From contig CP070672.1 in the NCBI GenBank assembly GCA_020351895.1, positions 2,603,838 through 2,610,006 on the forward strand: 6,169 bases of DNA, written 5' to 3'. The position numbers and the translations under genes were made by a program. The DNA is from Thermoplasmata archaeon (GTDB lineage Archaea > Thermoplasmatota > Thermoplasmata > GCA-020350865). Positions 5,118-6,169 of this stretch are shown here, piece after piece; the first letter of the stretch is position 1, and each line of letters begins with the position of its first letter. The notes beneath the pieces are model-generated. The model was not told where the DNA came from, searched no databases, and saw only the letters and a list, made by a program, of their open reading frames with translations.

Positions 5118-6169
5118 ATGTTAATAATCCCTCAGATGCAAAATCAGAAGGTATTTAAGCCATTATTATCATATGTTTCATTGATGAATAAGAAGAAGAT
5201 AGCCGTGCTCTTGCTGAGTCTAACGATAATATTAGGCTTTATCGTGATCATCGTCGAGATAGCTCCGCATGCAAAGGCCAATACAATCTATGTCCCTACC
5301 GACTACACCACAATTCAAGCAGCGATAGATGCTGCTGACCCGGGAGATACCGTTTATGTTTACAACGGGACATATTATGAGAATGTGAACGTTTATAAGA
5401 CTATTAATTTGACAGGGGAAAATAGGAACACAACGATAATCGATGGAGGGGGTTGGAACACGGTTGAGATTACAGCTGATTGGGTGAATATCACAGGTTT
5501 CACCGTGACCAATGGGGACGAAGGCATCTATTTTGAGTCATCATCAAACAACATTATCGCTGACAACAATGTTATCTCGAACGATCACCAAGGCATCTTC
5601 CTCACTATCAATAGTAACTATAACACTATCGCTGACAACACCGCTTCGAACAACAGCGATAGTGGCATCTATATCTCCTTTAGCAACTATAATACTATAA
5701 TCAATAACATTGCCTCTAACAACAGGTATGGTATCCAGTTTCATGATTCTAGCAGCAATACCCTCGTCAACAACCAGATGATCGGAAACGGAATCCATAT
5801 ATGGGGTCCGTTCCTCAATGGGTGGAACACACATAACATCGACACTTCGAACACAGTCAACGGAAAGCCTGTGTACTACTGGAAGAACCAAAATGGAGGC
5901 ACAATACCATCAGGTGCAGGACAGGTGATCCTGGCCAACTGCCAAAACATCTTGATAGAGAACCAGGACGTTAGTGGCGGCTCTGTGGGCATCGAGCTCG
6001 GCTTCTCAAACAATAACAACATCGTTAACAACACTGCATCCTCGAACAATATGTACGGCATCCATCTCTGTTTCTCGGACTTCAATACCCTCACGATTAA
6101 CAACGCCTCCAATAACGGTGCCAATGGCTTCTACTTCTACTGCTCTGGCAACAATATCCTTACCAATAA
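5118..6169 (+). repeat. Paralogous direct repeat, copy 2
   Basis: Second copy of the beta-helix N-terminal region, same orientation as 2598-3730. It lacks about one coil relative to copy 1 but has two extra codons in the signal region. The copy continues beyond the window, so its full length and the presence of the C-terminal module cannot be seen. Confidence 0.85.
5118..6169 (+). CDS. Secreted NosD-type beta-helix protein, paralogue, 3'-partial
   Basis: The frame is open from the ATG at 5118 to the window edge, 350 codons with no stop; the final TAA letters at 6167-6169 are out of frame. Residues 1-54 form a long signal sequence (MNKKKIAVLLLSL core, HAKA-N cleavage site) that aligns with the upstream paralogue. 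Residues 56-100 give the beta-helix entry (IYVPTDYTTIQAAID, PGDTVYVYNGTYYENV). Coils follow, then the NosD-type block at about 234-300 (NTHNIDTSNT, KPVYYWKNQNGG, SGAGQVILAN, GIELGFSNNN), then further coils. Relative to its neighbour it lacks one coil after TVTNG. It has cysteines (ANCQN, LCFSD, FYCSG) where the paralogue has S, Y and Y. The function is inferred to be at the cell surface; substrate unknown. Whether it ends in the same GWNL module lies outside the window. Confidence 0.85.
   Translation, partial: MLIIPQMQNQKVFKPLLSYVSLMNKKKIAVLLLSLTIILGFIVIIVEIAPHAKANTIYVPTDYTTIQAAIDAADPGDTVYVYNGTYYENVNVYKTINLTGENRNTTIIDGGGWNTVEITADWVNITGFTVTNGDEGIYFESSSNNIIADNNVISNDHQGIFLTINSNYNTIADNTASNNSDSGIYISFSNYNTIINNIASNNRYGIQFHDSSSNTLVNNQMIGNGIHIWGPFLNGWNTHNIDTSNTVNGKPVYYWKNQNGGTIPSGAGQVILANCQNILIENQDVSGGSVGIELGFSNNNNIVNNTASSNNMYGIHLCFSDFNTLTINNASNNGANGFYFYCSGNNILTN

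Noticed and set aside
6167..6169. TAA at the window end as the stop of the last gene
   Set aside because: The reading frame at the end is AAT at 6165-6167 followed by an incomplete codon AA, so the stop letters are out of frame and the gene continues.

Overview
The window looks archaeal, most likely from a Thermoplasmata-type euryarchaeon; that assignment rests on remembered family patterns, not on a search. Supporting signs are a DUF4332-like helix-hairpin-helix plus CBS protein, NosD-type beta-helix surface proteins ending in the 'SGGNYWSD...DTYPL' and 'GWNL' style motifs common in uncultured Thermoplasmata, TATA-like boxes about 25 nt before plausible start sites, and strong Shine-Dalgarno sequences. 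No RNA gene, insertion sequence, CRISPR array or attachment site was found.

Layout. (1) 6-473, plus: a small TPR-repeat protein whose 5' end may lie outside the window. (2) 560-1414, minus, convergent with it: a cytoplasmic protein with a DUF4332-like region followed by a CBS pair. It can be extended in frame to a TTG at 1561, but a TATA-like box and a Shine-Dalgarno place the start at 1414. (3) 1415-1924: a 510-bp divergent intergenic region with a very AT-rich core and, at its right end, a hairpin touching a perfect Shine-Dalgarno. (4) 1925-2413, plus: a small secreted protein resembling a discoidin/galactose-binding-like beta-sandwich, followed by a hairpin/T-run terminator. (5) 2598-5051, plus: an 817-residue secreted Asn-rich right-handed beta-helix protein with a NosD-type end and a C-terminal duplicated GWNL module. 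(6) 5118 to beyond the window end, plus: a tandem paralogue of gene 5, cut off by the window edge.

How they fit together. The right half is a secretion/cell-surface locus of three exported proteins rich in N-glycosylation sequons. The two beta-helix genes are separated by 66 bp with no visible terminator or promoter between them and are probably co-transcribed. They differ by about one helical coil near the N-terminus and share a 42-nt perfectly identical block, which suggests duplication followed by coil gain or loss and possibly gene conversion. The left half is cytoplasmic and shows no functional link to the surface genes. The most interesting parts are the coil-number variation between tandem paralogues, the duplicated C-terminal module, and the hairpin beside the ribosome-binding site of the discoidin-like gene.
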